Shown here: piece after piece, positions 1 through 8,167 of the stretch
Position numbering within the stretch: the stretch's first letter is position 1
Layout of the letters: every line of letters starts with the position of its first letter
DNA from: an uncultured Lachnospiraceae bacterium
GTDB taxonomy: Bacteria > Bacillota > Clostridia > Lachnospirales > Lachnospiraceae
Direction of reading: 5' to 3'
Assembly (NCBI GenBank): GCA_910585715.1
Contig: CAJUEX010000009.1
Coordinates: 27,334-91,333 of the forward strand
DNA length: 64,000 nt
Program-made: the position numbers and the translations under genes
Notes under the pieces: model-generated
Database searches by the model: none
The model's input: only the letters and a program-made list of their open reading frames with translations
Told to the model about the DNA's origin: nothing

Positions 1-699
1 ATTCTGCGAAAGGAAGGGGACGACAAGATTTCCCACTGGATATTCGGCGGCGACGGCTGGGCATATGATATCGGATTCGGAGGCCTTGACCATGTGGCGG
101 CAAGCGGCATGGATATCAATATACTGATTTTCGATACGGAAGTGTATTCCAACACAGGAGGACAGCAGTCCAAATCAACGCCATTCGGGGCTTCTGCCAA
201 GTTCTCGCTGGAAGGAAAAAGAAAAAAGAAAAAGGACCTGGCAATGATGCTTATGCAATATGAAAATGTCTATATTGCCCAGGTGGCTCAGGGTGCCGAC
301 AGACAGCATTGTATCAAGGTGCTGTTAGAAGCTGAAAGTTATCCGGGGCCTTCTATCATCATTGCCTATGCGCCCTGTATCAGCCACGGAATCATGGGAG
401 GAATGTCCAATGCCCAGGCAACGGAACGGTTAGCGGTAGATACCGGATATTTTCATTTGTTCCGATATGACCCGAGACGGCTGGAAGAAGGGAAAGGACC
501 TTTTGTGCTGGATAGTAAAAAGCCCAAGGAATCCTATGAAGAATTTGTGAAAAGAGAGCTTCGTTTTAAAAAGATGACGGAAAAAAATGCAGAGGCGGCA
601 AAAGAATATTTAGAGGAAGCTTCCAGATATGCCAAAGTAAAATATGAAAGGCTGAAGCTGCTGGAAAAGCTTATGAATTTAGAGGTGCAGGACGAATAG
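1..699 (+). CDS. nifJ: Pyruvate:ferredoxin (flavodoxin) oxidoreductase, C-terminal part
   Basis: This is the last 232 codons of a gene that begins outside the window; the frame is open from base 1. The enzyme oxidises pyruvate with CoA to acetyl-CoA and CO2 and reduces ferredoxin in the cytoplasm. The visible part is the thiamine-diphosphate domain: GGDGWAYDIGFGGLDH near the left edge and EVYSNTGGQ shortly after are hallmark PFOR sequences for cofactor and Mg binding. The full family protein is about 1,170 residues, so roughly 80% lies upstream. The first internal ATG (94) falls inside the cofactor domain and is not a real start. A rubredoxin-like gene follows 25 bases later and may be co-transcribed. 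Confidence 0.96.
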   Translation: MLRKEGDDKISHWIFGGDGWAYDIGFGGLDHVAASGMDINILIFDTEVYSNTGGQQSKSTPFGASAKFSLEGKRKKKKDLAMMLMQYENVYIAQVAQGADRQHCIKVLLEAESYPGPSIIIAYAPCISHGIMGGMSNAQATERLAVDTGYFHLFRYDPRRLEEGKGPFVLDSKKPKESYEEFVKRELRFKKMTEKNAEAAKEYLEEASRYAKVKYERLKLLEKLMNLEVQDE

Positions 700-724
700 A
701 AAGGTAAGAAAGGAAGAAAAAACA

Positions 725-898
725 ATGAGCGATGGCAATAAAAAGTATTTATGTCCCTGTGAATATGTTTATGATGAGGAAAAGGGGGACCCGGACAATG
801 GTATTGCTCCGGGAACTAAATGGGAAGATATATCGGACGACTGGCTCTGTCCGGTGTGCGGGCTTCCCAAGTCTGCGTTTGAGAGGTTAGAGGAATAA
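725..898 (+). CDS. Rubredoxin-like small iron protein with CxC first knuckle
   Basis: A 57-residue protein with the rubredoxin layout: a Cys pair near the N-terminus followed by YVYDEEKGDPDNGI, then DDWLCPVCG. Rubredoxins bind one iron by four cysteines and carry single electrons. The second knuckle is the canonical CPVCG, but the first reads LCPCEY, giving C-x-C where the family normally has C-x-x-C-G. This is one residue short and the following Gly is Glu. An AAGGAAG ribosome site lies 8 bases before the ATG. Its place directly behind PFOR suggests an electron-transfer role, and a strong terminator follows. It is too short for most gene callers. Confidence 0.85.
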   Translation: MSDGNKKYLCPCEYVYDEEKGDPDNGIAPGTKWEDISDDWLCPVCGLPKSAFERLEE

Positions 899-909
899 AG
901 AAAAAAGAG

Positions 910-942
910 GGCGGCTGCTGCATGGTTTGTGTGGCAGCCGCC
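910..942 (+). terminator. Intrinsic terminator after PFOR/rubredoxin
   Basis: A perfect 9-bp stem (GGCGGCTGC with GCAGCCGCC) is followed by a short T-rich run. It sits 11 bases past the rubredoxin-like stop codon. Confidence 0.8.
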
Positions 943-1063
943 GATTTTGATTCCTATGCGGAAAAGCCGGAGCTTTCTGCCGGGAAATCATGATATAACA
1001 ATAGCAGCTACCACGTCCTCACATTCAAAAAAACGCAGGCTGGTAATAAATAAAACCGCATAA

Positions 1064-1092
1064 TTGACACATGGCAGAGGTGTTGATACAAT
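1064..1092 (+). promoter_or_regulatory. Sigma-A type promoter for the DUF1266/DUF2185 gene
   Basis: TTGACA at 1064-1069, a 17-base spacer and TACAAT at 1087-1092. Transcription should begin near 1099, leaving a 5' leader of about 110 bases before the start at 1211. I see no clear structure in the rest of the 899-1210 gap. Confidence 0.75.
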
Positions 1093-1210
1093 AAAGAAGT
1101 TATAGCGTAGATTGGGAATCCTGCTGCTATGATAATGGCAAAATGCAGCAACATCCATTTTTGCAGGCCACAGATGTTTGCAATAGTGACAGGAAGCTGA
1201 CGATGGGAGA

Positions 1211-2356
1211 ATGAAATTGGGTATATTTGAAAAGAAAAGGGAAACTGATAATTCCGGGAAAAATCCAGAGACTAAAAGGATGATTTCGGAAATGGAAGAG
1301 TTGTTTGACGAGTTTAAAAAGAAAGAGAGCCGGGAGAAAGGGCATGAAATTGACGAGAGACAGTTTATTCTGTTGTTAGGGGGGATTTCTGTCTGCAGGA
1401 GGGTTCCCGGCATTTCAAAGCATATGGGATATGAAAGCTTATATGTATGTGAAAATCCGGAAGATTCCGCAGCAGTTGCTGGGCATTTGGACAGGATGTA
1501 TGGCATAAAGGATAAAGAGGGGATTTTACATACATGCAGGCGCCTGTTTTCTTCGGATGAGGATTATTTGCAGTTTGAGAGTTTCTGGAAAGGAAAGCCT
1601 GTATTAGATTTAAAGAGGCTGAATCCTCAGGGAAGGGAAGCCTTTGAAACCTGCAGGGATTATGCAAAGCTGTTTGAACCTCTTGCAGGGGAAGGCGGTT
1701 TCTTTGCATGGGACTGCAATGAAAGAATCGGATTGTGCAGGACTGCTTATGCCTGCGGAATGTTGGAGGAGGATGAGTTCTGGCAGCTGACGGTTCCTTT
1801 GGCAAGAGAGGCGGAAAGCAGATACGATTCATGGACGGAATATGCCATAAGCTGTTTGTGCGGGGCCATATACTTTATGTTCTGCCAAAGCGCCATGAAG
1901 GAGGATGCATGCAGGCCTTTCTTTGAAATCAACAGGGATTTGGTCTGTCATCTGCTAAAGAAGCAGGGAGCATGGGAAAGAAATAAATGGTTCCATTATC
2001 CCAAAAAGAAGTTTGCCAAAAGCAGTGAAGAGATAAAAGAGCTTTTAAGGAACTGGGAAGGACCGGCAGGATGCATTGCTACAGACCGGATAGTGGTGGA
2101 CGGATGTAAGGTAGGGTATATGTACAGGGAAGAGCCCGATGCCGAAAGCAGCTGGGACAGCGGCTGGCGGTTCACGGCGGGGGATGAAAGCGATGAATAT
2201 ATGAATAATCCGGGCAATTCCGGCATCTATGCATTGAATACCATTTGCAATTATGATGAAGATGTTATGAACTTTCTGCATTCACCCTATGGAAATGCAT
2301 ATTTTCGGGACGAGGATGGAAAATTTAAGTGGGAAGAATTAAGAGAGACGGAATGA
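1211..2356 (+). CDS. DUF1266-DUF2185 two-domain protein, possibly immunity related
   Basis: This 381-residue cytoplasmic protein has no signal peptide or membrane segment. Residues about 120-260 resemble DUF1266: AWDCNERIGLCRTAYACG, an acidic E-E-x-E-F-W stretch, then DSWTEYAISCLCG. Residues about 285-370 match the DUF2185 pattern: CIATDRIVVDG, KVGYMYREEPD, DSGWRFTAGDESDEYM, IYALNTICNYD. DUF2185 proteins are grouped with the Imm33-like immunity proteins of polymorphic toxin systems, which suggests but does not prove a protective role. No toxin gene is adjacent. It has its own promoter at 1064 and appears monocistronic. The assignments rest on remembered domain signatures rather than a search. 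Confidence 0.8.
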   Translation: MKLGIFEKKRETDNSGKNPETKRMISEMEELFDEFKKKESREKGHEIDERQFILLLGGISVCRRVPGISKHMGYESLYVCENPEDSAAVAGHLDRMYGIKDKEGILHTCRRLFSSDEDYLQFESFWKGKPVLDLKRLNPQGREAFETCRDYAKLFEPLAGEGGFFAWDCNERIGLCRTAYACGMLEEDEFWQLTVPLAREAESRYDSWTEYAISCLCGAIYFMFCQSAMKEDACRPFFEINRDLVCHLLKKQGAWERNKWFHYPKKKFAKSSEEIKELLRNWEGPAGCIATDRIVVDGCKVGYMYREEPDAESSWDSGWRFTAGDESDEYMNNPGNSGIYALNTICNYDEDVMNFLHSPYGNAYFRDEDGKFKWEELRETE

Positions 2357-2427
2357 AATAAAGTAAATAATATAATAAGTGGTACAAACAACAGATAATC
2401 AGGAATGGTTATGGAACAGGAGTGGAT

Positions 2428-2979
2428 ATGCAAAGCGGCTTGGCGGAAATAGAAATAGGTATTCTTTTATGGATTCAGGAGCATTTGAGATTTTCTTTTC
2501 TGAATCCCGTTGTACAGTTCATTACTTCTTTGGGGGACAAGGGCTTTTTTTGGATTGTTGTATGTATCCTGCTTTTTATGTTCAAGAAGACAAGAAAAAT
2601 AGGAATAGTAGCGGCAACCGCTCTGGCAATGAATACGCTTATAGTAAATGTGATACTAAAAACGCAGATTATGCGTATCAGGCCTTTTGTGCTGGAAGAA
2701 AGTCTTTCTTTAATTACCAGACTGCCGAAGGATTCTTCTTTTCCGTCAGGACATACAAGTGCATCCTTTGCAACGGCAGTCATATTGTATAAGGGACTTC
2801 CTGCATATGTGGGAATTCCCGCATTGATACTGGCATTTTTGATTGGATTATCCCGCCTGTATGTAGGTGCGCATTTCCCTACGGACGTGCTGGCAGGTGC
2901 ATTGATTGGAACTTTTGTGGCGCTTGCTGTGTGGTGGTACTATAAAAAGTATGTATATAAGGATTTAACAAAATTATAG
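2428..2979 (+). CDS. PAP2-family membrane phosphatase
   Basis: A 183-residue integral membrane protein of the PAP2 superfamily (phosphatidate, undecaprenyl-pyrophosphate or related lipid phosphatases). The tripartite active site is complete: K78-x6-R85-P86, PSGH at 106-109 and S142-R143-x5-H149-x3-D153. His109 and His149 are the expected acid/base and nucleophile. Hydrophobic segments flank each motif. AGGAG at 2418-2422 favours ATG 2428; a GTG at 2422 overlaps the ribosome site. The downstream gene is a cell-wall amidase, so a role in wall lipid carrier recycling is plausible but inferred. Confidence 0.9.
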   Translation: MQSGLAEIEIGILLWIQEHLRFSFLNPVVQFITSLGDKGFFWIVVCILLFMFKKTRKIGIVAATALAMNTLIVNVILKTQIMRIRPFVLEESLSLITRLPKDSSFPSGHTSASFATAVILYKGLPAYVGIPALILAFLIGLSRLYVGAHFPTDVLAGALIGTFVALAVWWYYKKYVYKDLTKL

Positions 2980-3012
2980 GGGCAGAGGAAAAAAGAAATC
3001 GAGGAAAATAAG

Positions 3013-3972
3013 ATGAAAAACAAAATTATATTTGCAGTAATTGTTATTCTGTTATTGGCAGCAGGAACTATAGGATGTCAGAAGGAGGCGGACAAAGAAA
3101 AAAGTCCTCAGGAATTGGAAGAAGTAGAAGAGGTGGAAGACGAAATGTCAGGACAGTGGGTGGACGAAAATGGAAATCCCCTGGAGGAACCCGTTTTGCA
3201 GGAAAGGGAAGGGGGAACATGGGAGGCTACATCTGTCAGCGCAGATAACCTGGAAGAAAGCGGATTGAGTCTGGAAACAAATCAGGAAGCAGAAAGTGAC
3301 TTGGAGAAAACAGAAGAATCCAAAGAGGATGTGGAAAAGAAAGGATATCTGATTGTTATAGATGCAGGTCATCAGCAAAAGGGGAATAGCGAGAAAGAGC
3401 CTGTGGGACCCGGAGCAACGGAGCAGAAAGCAAAGGTAGCAGGAGGAACTCATGGAGACGCCAGCGGCTTAAAGGAATACGAGCTGACCTTACAGGTAGC
3501 CCTTAAGCTGCAGGCAGAGCTGGAAGGCCGGGGATATCAGGTACAGATGATTCGTACCACCAATGATGTGAATATGAGCAACAGTGAAAGAGCAATAGTT
3601 GCCAATGAAGCAAATGCAGATGTTTTTATACGGATTCATGCCAATGGTTCTGAGGATACAAGTGTGAATGGAATGATGACTATCTGCCAGACTGCCTCCA
3701 ATCCCTATAACGGCAATTTGTATGAACAGAGCAAGAGCCTGTCAGAAAAGGTGTTAGATTGTACGGTGGCGGCTACCGGAGCTAAAAAGCAGTATGTATG
3801 GGAAACAGATACCATGAGCGGCATTAACTGGGCAACGGTGCCTGTTACCATTATTGAAATGGGATATATGACCAATGCCAATGAGGATTTGCTTATGGCT
3901 TCTTCGGATTATCAGGACAAGCTGGCAAAAGGCATGGCAGATGGGATTGAAGCTTATCTGGAAAATAACTGA
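3013..3972 (+). CDS. N-acetylmuramoyl-L-alanine amidase, lipoprotein (Amidase_3)
   Basis: A 319-residue secreted lipoprotein: hydrophobic N-terminus, lipobox ending at Cys22, then an acidic Glu-rich linker to about residue 110. The catalytic domain starts with LIVIDAGH; zinc ligands are expected at His120, Glu157 (in LKEYELTL) and His209 (in FIRIHANG). The catalytic Glu lies in IIEMGYMTN near the C-terminus. The enzyme should cut the amide bond between muramic acid and the stem peptide outside the membrane. It follows the PAP2 gene by 33 bases and may share its transcript. Confidence 0.93.
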   Translation: MKNKIIFAVIVILLLAAGTIGCQKEADKEKSPQELEEVEEVEDEMSGQWVDENGNPLEEPVLQEREGGTWEATSVSADNLEESGLSLETNQEAESDLEKTEESKEDVEKKGYLIVIDAGHQQKGNSEKEPVGPGATEQKAKVAGGTHGDASGLKEYELTLQVALKLQAELEGRGYQVQMIRTTNDVNMSNSERAIVANEANADVFIRIHANGSEDTSVNGMMTICQTASNPYNGNLYEQSKSLSEKVLDCTVAATGAKKQYVWETDTMSGINWATVPVTIIEMGYMTNANEDLLMASSDYQDKLAKGMADGIEAYLENN

Positions 3973-4000
3973 ATAAAATCAGATAATTGCAGCGGCAGAA

Positions 4001-4040
4001 GAGGGACGTGATTTCAGGAAAGCCTTAAAATCAGTCCCTC
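4001..4040. terminator. Hairpin downstream of the amidase gene
   Basis: GAGGGAC-G-TGATTT pairs with AAATCAGTCCCTC, 13 bp with one bulged base. No clear T-run follows, so a terminator role is likely only by position. Confidence 0.45.
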
Positions 4041-4151
4041 ATATACGTCAGTAATAATCTTCATTATCATTTCTTTGGTAAAATCAAAATGAAAGCGGAA
4101 TTTTTTTACTCTTTTTGCTAAAAAAGGTGAAGAAAAACTTTATATATCGGC

Positions 4152-4376
4152 GTGGCAAGAAAGGATGCCAAAGGACTTGTACAGACCGGCGTAAGAGCAG
4201 AGGTTTTGGAAGAACTGTTAGCGGCTACTGTCACCAATGTGGTATTGAGGGATTATGTGATTGGAAAAACCGGATATGAAGGAAGGAATTTTGAAATTTC
4301 TCAAAGTAGCGAAAATACGGCAAAGCTGCTTTCTGATGAGGCGGAGAAGCTAAGAGAGGTCACACAGGAGTCGTAG
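4152..4376 (+). CDS. Small unrecognised ORF, possible gene remnant
   Basis: A 74-codon reading frame starting at GTG, with no convincing ribosome site at normal distance (AAGGTGA lies about 20 bases upstream) and an in-frame stop just before. The sequence is soluble and helical in character (EVLEELLAATVTNVVLRDY, ending in a charged tail) and I do not recognise a family. A good intrinsic terminator follows directly, which argues that it is, or was, the end of a real transcript. It may be the 3' remnant of a longer gene. Confidence 0.3.
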   Translation: MARKDAKGLVQTGVRAEVLEELLAATVTNVVLRDYVIGKTGYEGRNFEISQSSENTAKLLSDEAEKLREVTQES

Positions 4377-4379
4377 AAT

Positions 4380-4415
4380 AAAAGCAATCTTAAGGCAGTC
4401 TTAAGGTTGCTTTTA
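4380..4415 (+). terminator. Intrinsic terminator
   Basis: AAAGCAATCTTAAG pairs with CTTAAGGTTGCTTT and runs into TTTTATTTT. It separates the small upstream ORF from the ABC transporter operon. Confidence 0.8.
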
Positions 4416-4453
4416 TTTTGCTTTTAAACCGGCCCTGTATAGTAAGATAGAAC

Positions 4454-4488
4454 GTAACAGTTCAGACAGCAGCTTCCTGAACTGTTAC
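4454..4488. repeat. 12-bp inverted repeat in the ABC operon leader
   Basis: GTAACAGTTCAG (4454-4465) and its exact complement (4477-4488) are separated by 11 bases and lie 28 bases before the ATP-binding gene. It could be an operator or an RNA hairpin. The same 12-mer, or close relatives, recurs in three other intergenic regions of the window (42946-42971, 46077-46088, ends of 47388-47609). Confidence 0.7.
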
Positions 4489-4515
4489 AATAAAACAAAA
4501 CAGGGAGGTTTTTAT

Positions 4516-5199
4516 ATGTTGGAATGCAGCGGACTTACAAAAACATATAAGAAAAAATGCGTGGTGGACAATCTGAGCTTTCAGGTAAAGGAGGGGGAAG
4601 TGTTTGCCCTTCTTGGAAGCAACGGGGCAGGAAAGACTACCACCATAAAAATGATATTAAAGCTGGTAAAGCAGGATAGCGGAAAGGTTTATAAGAAGGA
4701 AGGCGTCTATGTGGGTTACTCTCCGGAAACACCATATTTTCCGCCTTTTTTATCAGGAACGGAAGCTTTAATGTATTATGGAAGGGTTCAAGGCTTAAAG
4801 AAGGAGGACTTAAAGGAAGAGGCTGTAAAATTGCTTGAAACAGTAGGACTGGAAGAGAATCATACGAAAATCAGGCACTATTCCAAGGGGATGCTGCAAA
4901 GGCTGGCTTTGGCACAGGCGCTTTTGGGAAACCCCGGACTGCTTATTTTAGATGAACTCACTGCAGGACTGGATGCACTTGGAAGAGTGGAAATGATGCA
5001 GCTTATCGGGAAATTGAAAAGTCAGGGAAAGACAATTTTGCTCAATTCCCATATTTTAAATGATATTGAAAGGGTATGTGACAGAGGTGTCATGCTGAAA
5101 AAAGGCAAATTGATTGCCACGTGGGATAAAAACAAGGATTATGACGGCAAAAATCTGGAAGAGTATTTTATTGAACAGGTAGGAGGAATGGAAGCATGA
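4516..5199 (+). CDS. ABC transporter ATP-binding protein
   Basis: A 227-residue ABC ATPase of the BcrA/CcmA-like exporter type. Walker A is GSNGAGKTT at residues 34-42, the signature is YSKGMLQRLALAQ, and Walker B is LLILDELTAGLD. It should power the membrane protein encoded next, whose start overlaps this stop by four bases (ATGA), so the two are translationally coupled. The operon then carries a regulator fused to kinase sequence, the usual arrangement for peptide-sensing or antibiotic-responsive exporters. Substrate unknown. An AGGGAGG ribosome site precedes the ATG. Confidence 0.93.
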   Translation: MLECSGLTKTYKKKCVVDNLSFQVKEGEVFALLGSNGAGKTTTIKMILKLVKQDSGKVYKKEGVYVGYSPETPYFPPFLSGTEALMYYGRVQGLKKEDLKEEAVKLLETVGLEENHTKIRHYSKGMLQRLALAQALLGNPGLLILDELTAGLDALGRVEMMQLIGKLKSQGKTILLNSHILNDIERVCDRGVMLKKGKLIATWDKNKDYDGKNLEEYFIEQVGGMEA

Positions 5200-6776
5200 G
5201 CATAGCGGGAAATGCATTAAGGGAAAAAATCAGGAGAAAAGAGCTTTATATATTGGCGGCAGTGGGGCTGTTGGTCATATTGGTATTTTGCAGCGGAGCA
5301 GGCACTATTACTGTGAATGGAGAGCCTATAACGGATTATGGGAATATGATTTCCATTATGATATCGGTGGTGAATTTTATAAGCGGCGCTCTGGCAATTG
5401 TTTTAAGCTTAAGAACCATACCAAATGAATATGAAAGAAAGACCAGTCACTTAATCTGGATTCGGGGCATTTCCCAGACGAGATATCACGGGGAACTGGC
5501 GCTTGCAAATGTAGCAGCCAGTCTGTTTGCCACAGCAGTGATGTATGGAGGGCTTCTGGTGTTTACCATTGTCAAACAGGAAACCGGCAGGATTTTCGCT
5601 TTGCTTCCGGCATTTCTGGTGCTTTCCATCAGCATTTCCATCGTCAGCATGCTTACAAGTATTCTCAGCATCCGGCTTCCGGGGATGGCTGCAGGCTTGG
5701 CTGCTACAATCTGTTATCTGGTGGGAGTCTTTCATAATGCGCTGGATGTTTACAGAAGCATGGTAACCGGGCTTATCAGCTTTGTATTAAAGACACTGCT
5801 TGTCGTCCTGCCGGATTTAAATAATATACAAAGCCAGGCAGGGGCGGTGCTTCTTACCGGAACCTATGGACTCAGCGTAAGGAATCTTTTTATTTATGAG
5901 GAAGCGGTTTTGCTGCAGGAAAAAATGGATGAATTAGGGTTTCAGGATTTTCGGATTACGGATTATCCCATAGCTTTTTTCGACGGGAACAAGGATTATG
6001 TGGTTACCAAAGAAGGAAAAGAATATAAGGTTGAAACAAGAAAACCAGTTTTTTCCACCTATGTGGGAACTGCATATGAGGTGGAAGACCATTATGAAAT
6101 CATCCTGCCTACCATTGAAAGCTTTGAAAAAATGTTTTCTATGCTGGGCATGGTAGAAAACGTTCAGGAATTTCAGAAAGGAAATGCCGCTTCCTTTGAA
6201 GAAAGTGAATACGAGGATAAGGAGCAGGCAGCCACTATCTGGCACGAAGGCTTTCATGCATATCAGATGACCGAATTTGAAAATGAAATTACGGAAATGC
6301 TGGAAGGACATTCTTTTTCAGAGGAGGATTTCAGCGAGGAAGTGATTGTAAACCAGGTGGATGCCAATGAGCAGGCAGTGGAACTGTATAAACAGGAACT
6401 GAAGCTGTTGAAAAAAGCCGCTCTTTCGGAGGATGTTGACGATATAAAGGCTCTTATAATAAAATATAAGGAGTTGGAAGAAAAGAGAATAGGACTGCTG
6501 CAGGAAGATGTCCTTTTGCTTGAGGAATATTTTGAAGGAATGGAAGGCACGGCTCGTTATATAGAAGGAAAGGCATATGAACAACTGTATTCTAAGGAAG
6601 CCTTTGAAGAGACATATCTGGAAGCTTTTGAAAGCTATCAAAAGGGGAGCGGGAAGTATTACGGAACAGGAATGGTAAAATGTCTGCTTTTGGACCGTCT
6701 GGCTCCCGGCTGGAAACAGGAATACGATTTTTCAAAGAGCCTTACGGGCCTGCTTTATGAGCAGATTGGAGAATAG
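5196..6776 (+). CDS. ABC-2 type permease with C-terminal HExxH metallopeptidase-like domain
   Basis: A 526-residue protein. The N-terminal half (about 1-220) has about six hydrophobic segments and the look of an ABC-2 permease, including NEYERKTSHLIW in the first cytoplasmic loop. The C-terminal half (about 230-526) is hydrophilic and holds IWHEGFHAYQ, giving H350-E351-x2-H354, the zinc-binding and catalytic core of many metallopeptidases. EGTARYIEG follows (Glu450 or Glu457 as a possible third ligand), a spacing and sequence seen in gluzincin-like proteins. This suggests an exporter carrying its own peptidase, for example to process a secreted peptide. The fold assignment is inferred from the motifs only. 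Confidence 0.8.
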   Translation: MSIAGNALREKIRRKELYILAAVGLLVILVFCSGAGTITVNGEPITDYGNMISIMISVVNFISGALAIVLSLRTIPNEYERKTSHLIWIRGISQTRYHGELALANVAASLFATAVMYGGLLVFTIVKQETGRIFALLPAFLVLSISISIVSMLTSILSIRLPGMAAGLAATICYLVGVFHNALDVYRSMVTGLISFVLKTLLVVLPDLNNIQSQAGAVLLTGTYGLSVRNLFIYEEAVLLQEKMDELGFQDFRITDYPIAFFDGNKDYVVTKEGKEYKVETRKPVFSTYVGTAYEVEDHYEIILPTIESFEKMFSMLGMVENVQEFQKGNAASFEESEYEDKEQAATIWHEGFHAYQMTEFENEITEMLEGHSFSEEDFSEEVIVNQVDANEQAVELYKQELKLLKKAALSEDVDDIKALIIKYKELEEKRIGLLQEDVLLLEEYFEGMEGTARYIEGKAYEQLYSKEAFEETYLEAFESYQKGSGKYYGTGMVKCLLLDRLAPGWKQEYDFSKSLTGLLYEQIGE

Positions 6777-6777
6777 C

Positions 6778-7830
6778 ATGAAATATAAGGTTTTGGCAGC
6801 AGATGACGAAATAGAATTACTGGATGCATTAGAGCTGTTTTTGGAAAAGGAACAGATAGAGCTGCAAAAAGCAGGTGACGGGATAACGGCACTGTCCTTA
6901 TTTGAAAAAAATCCTCCTCATCTTGTTTTGCTGGATATTATGATGCCCGGACTGGATGGTTTTTCGGTGCTTAGGAAAATCAGGGAGACCAGCAAGGTTC
7001 CGGTCATCATGGTAACTGCCAAAGGAGCGGATTATGATAAAATTTTAGGGCTGGAGTTAGGGGCGGATGACTATATTACAAAGCCTTATAACCCTATGGA
7101 AGTGGTGGCAAGAGTGAAAGCAGGGCTTCGGAGAAATTATGACTATAGGGAAGAGGCATGTAAGGAGCCGCAGGAGCTTTCCCTTTTGGGGCTGACTTTA
7201 AATGAAGTGGAGGGAACTGTAAAAAAGAGGGGGGAACTTATAGAACTGACGAAAACGGAATATATGATTTTAAAGCTTTTCATGCATAACCCCGGCAGGA
7301 TTTTCACAAAGCAGCAGATTTTTGAGCATGTATGGGAAGAGGAAAGCTATATGGCAGACGATAATACCGTTATGGTGCACTTAAGATGTGATATGTGCGA
7401 AATGCTTCGGAAAGTCTGCGGAGAATATTATGATGAGATTGAAAAAAAGGGATTTGAATTTGAAATAGAAATACCGGAAGAGCCCTGTTACGTTATGGCG
7501 GATGAAAAGCTGTTTTCCAGAGTGATTGCCAATCTTTTGAGCAATGCCATAAAATATAACGAGACAGGTAAAAAAATCATGGTTTTTATGGAAGAGCAGG
7601 AAGGAAAGCTTCAGATTGCTGTGATGGATGACGGGGAGCTGTTGGAGGAGGAAGCCGGAAATGCGTTGTTCCGGGCATTTGTCAGAGGGGACAAGACAAG
7701 AAAGAGCGACGGCGGGACAGGGCTTGGACTTTCCATTGCACGGGTGATTGTGGAAAAGCATGGGGGGAACATTTTGTATGAGAATCGGCAGGGGTGCAAT
7801 TGCTTTCGGATTGAGCTTGGGAGAGGATAG
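6778..7830 (+). CDS. Response regulator fused to the ATPase half of a histidine kinase
   Basis: A 350-residue hybrid. Residues 1-120 are a receiver domain (AADDE, phospho-acceptor Asp53 in LLDIMMPG, Lys near VTAKG). Residues about 135-203 are an OmpR-type winged helix (LTKTEYMILKLFM, FTKQQIFEHVW) that stops abruptly after VMVHLR, before the final wing. From about residue 204 the sequence is a kinase: the end of a dimerisation region (MLRKVCGEYYDEIEKKG), then an HATPase with NLLSNAIKYN and GGTGLGLSIA. The kinase sensor, membrane segments and phospho-acceptor His are absent. An in-frame deletion joining adjacent regulator and kinase genes explains this. GGAG at 6767 supports ATG 6778. Confidence 0.9.
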   Translation: MKYKVLAADDEIELLDALELFLEKEQIELQKAGDGITALSLFEKNPPHLVLLDIMMPGLDGFSVLRKIRETSKVPVIMVTAKGADYDKILGLELGADDYITKPYNPMEVVARVKAGLRRNYDYREEACKEPQELSLLGLTLNEVEGTVKKRGELIELTKTEYMILKLFMHNPGRIFTKQQIFEHVWEEESYMADDNTVMVHLRCDMCEMLRKVCGEYYDEIEKKGFEFEIEIPEEPCYVMADEKLFSRVIANLLSNAIKYNETGKKIMVFMEEQEGKLQIAVMDDGELLEEEAGNALFRAFVRGDKTRKSDGGTGLGLSIARVIVEKHGGNILYENRQGCNCFRIELGRG

Positions 7831-7868
7831 GAGAAGGGGAAATTGGAATAAAAAAGGAAACTTTGGTT

Positions 7869-8129
7869 TTAAGAGGAACCTTTCCTGTCTTCTTCAATGA
7901 GAGAATCGTAAGAGATATGGAACACGTTACATAAAGCCTGCAATTCAATATCGGTTACATATCTTTTGTTGGTTTCGATTCTGGTAATCACATTTTTATC
8001 TATATCATAGCCGGCGAGCTGAAGCTTGTGGGCAAGGTCGCGCTGGGAAAGATTATGCAATTTTCTTAGTTCAATGAGACGTTGGCTGATAAGATTCTTT
8101 TTGCCGGAAATGTTTTTGGGTTTAGGCAT
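7869..8129 (-). CDS. XRE-family helix-turn-helix repressor
   Basis: An 86-residue DNA-binding protein with a Cro/C1-type helix-turn-helix: QRLIELRKLHNLSQRDLAHKL, then NVITRIETNKRYVTDIEL. An upstream in-frame ATG (8186) exists, but a perfect AAGGAG seven bases before the ATG at 8129 fixes the start. It is divergent from a small protein gene, with an 11-bp inverted repeat spread over the shared promoter region, the standard layout of an autoregulating repressor. It probably represses itself and the 8257 gene; no mobile-element genes remain next to it. Confidence 0.88.
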   Translation of the reverse strand: MPKPKNISGKKNLISQRLIELRKLHNLSQRDLAHKLQLAGYDIDKNVITRIETNKRYVTDIELQALCNVFHISYDSLIEEDRKGSS

Positions 8130-8167
8130 TGTGTTCTCCTTTGCTTGTCGGTTTTTGTCAATGGCTT

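Noticed and set aside
94..699. A complete 201-residue oxidoreductase subunit starting at 94
   Set aside because: The frame is open to the window edge and base 94 is inside the thiamine-binding domain; the gene is simply cut.
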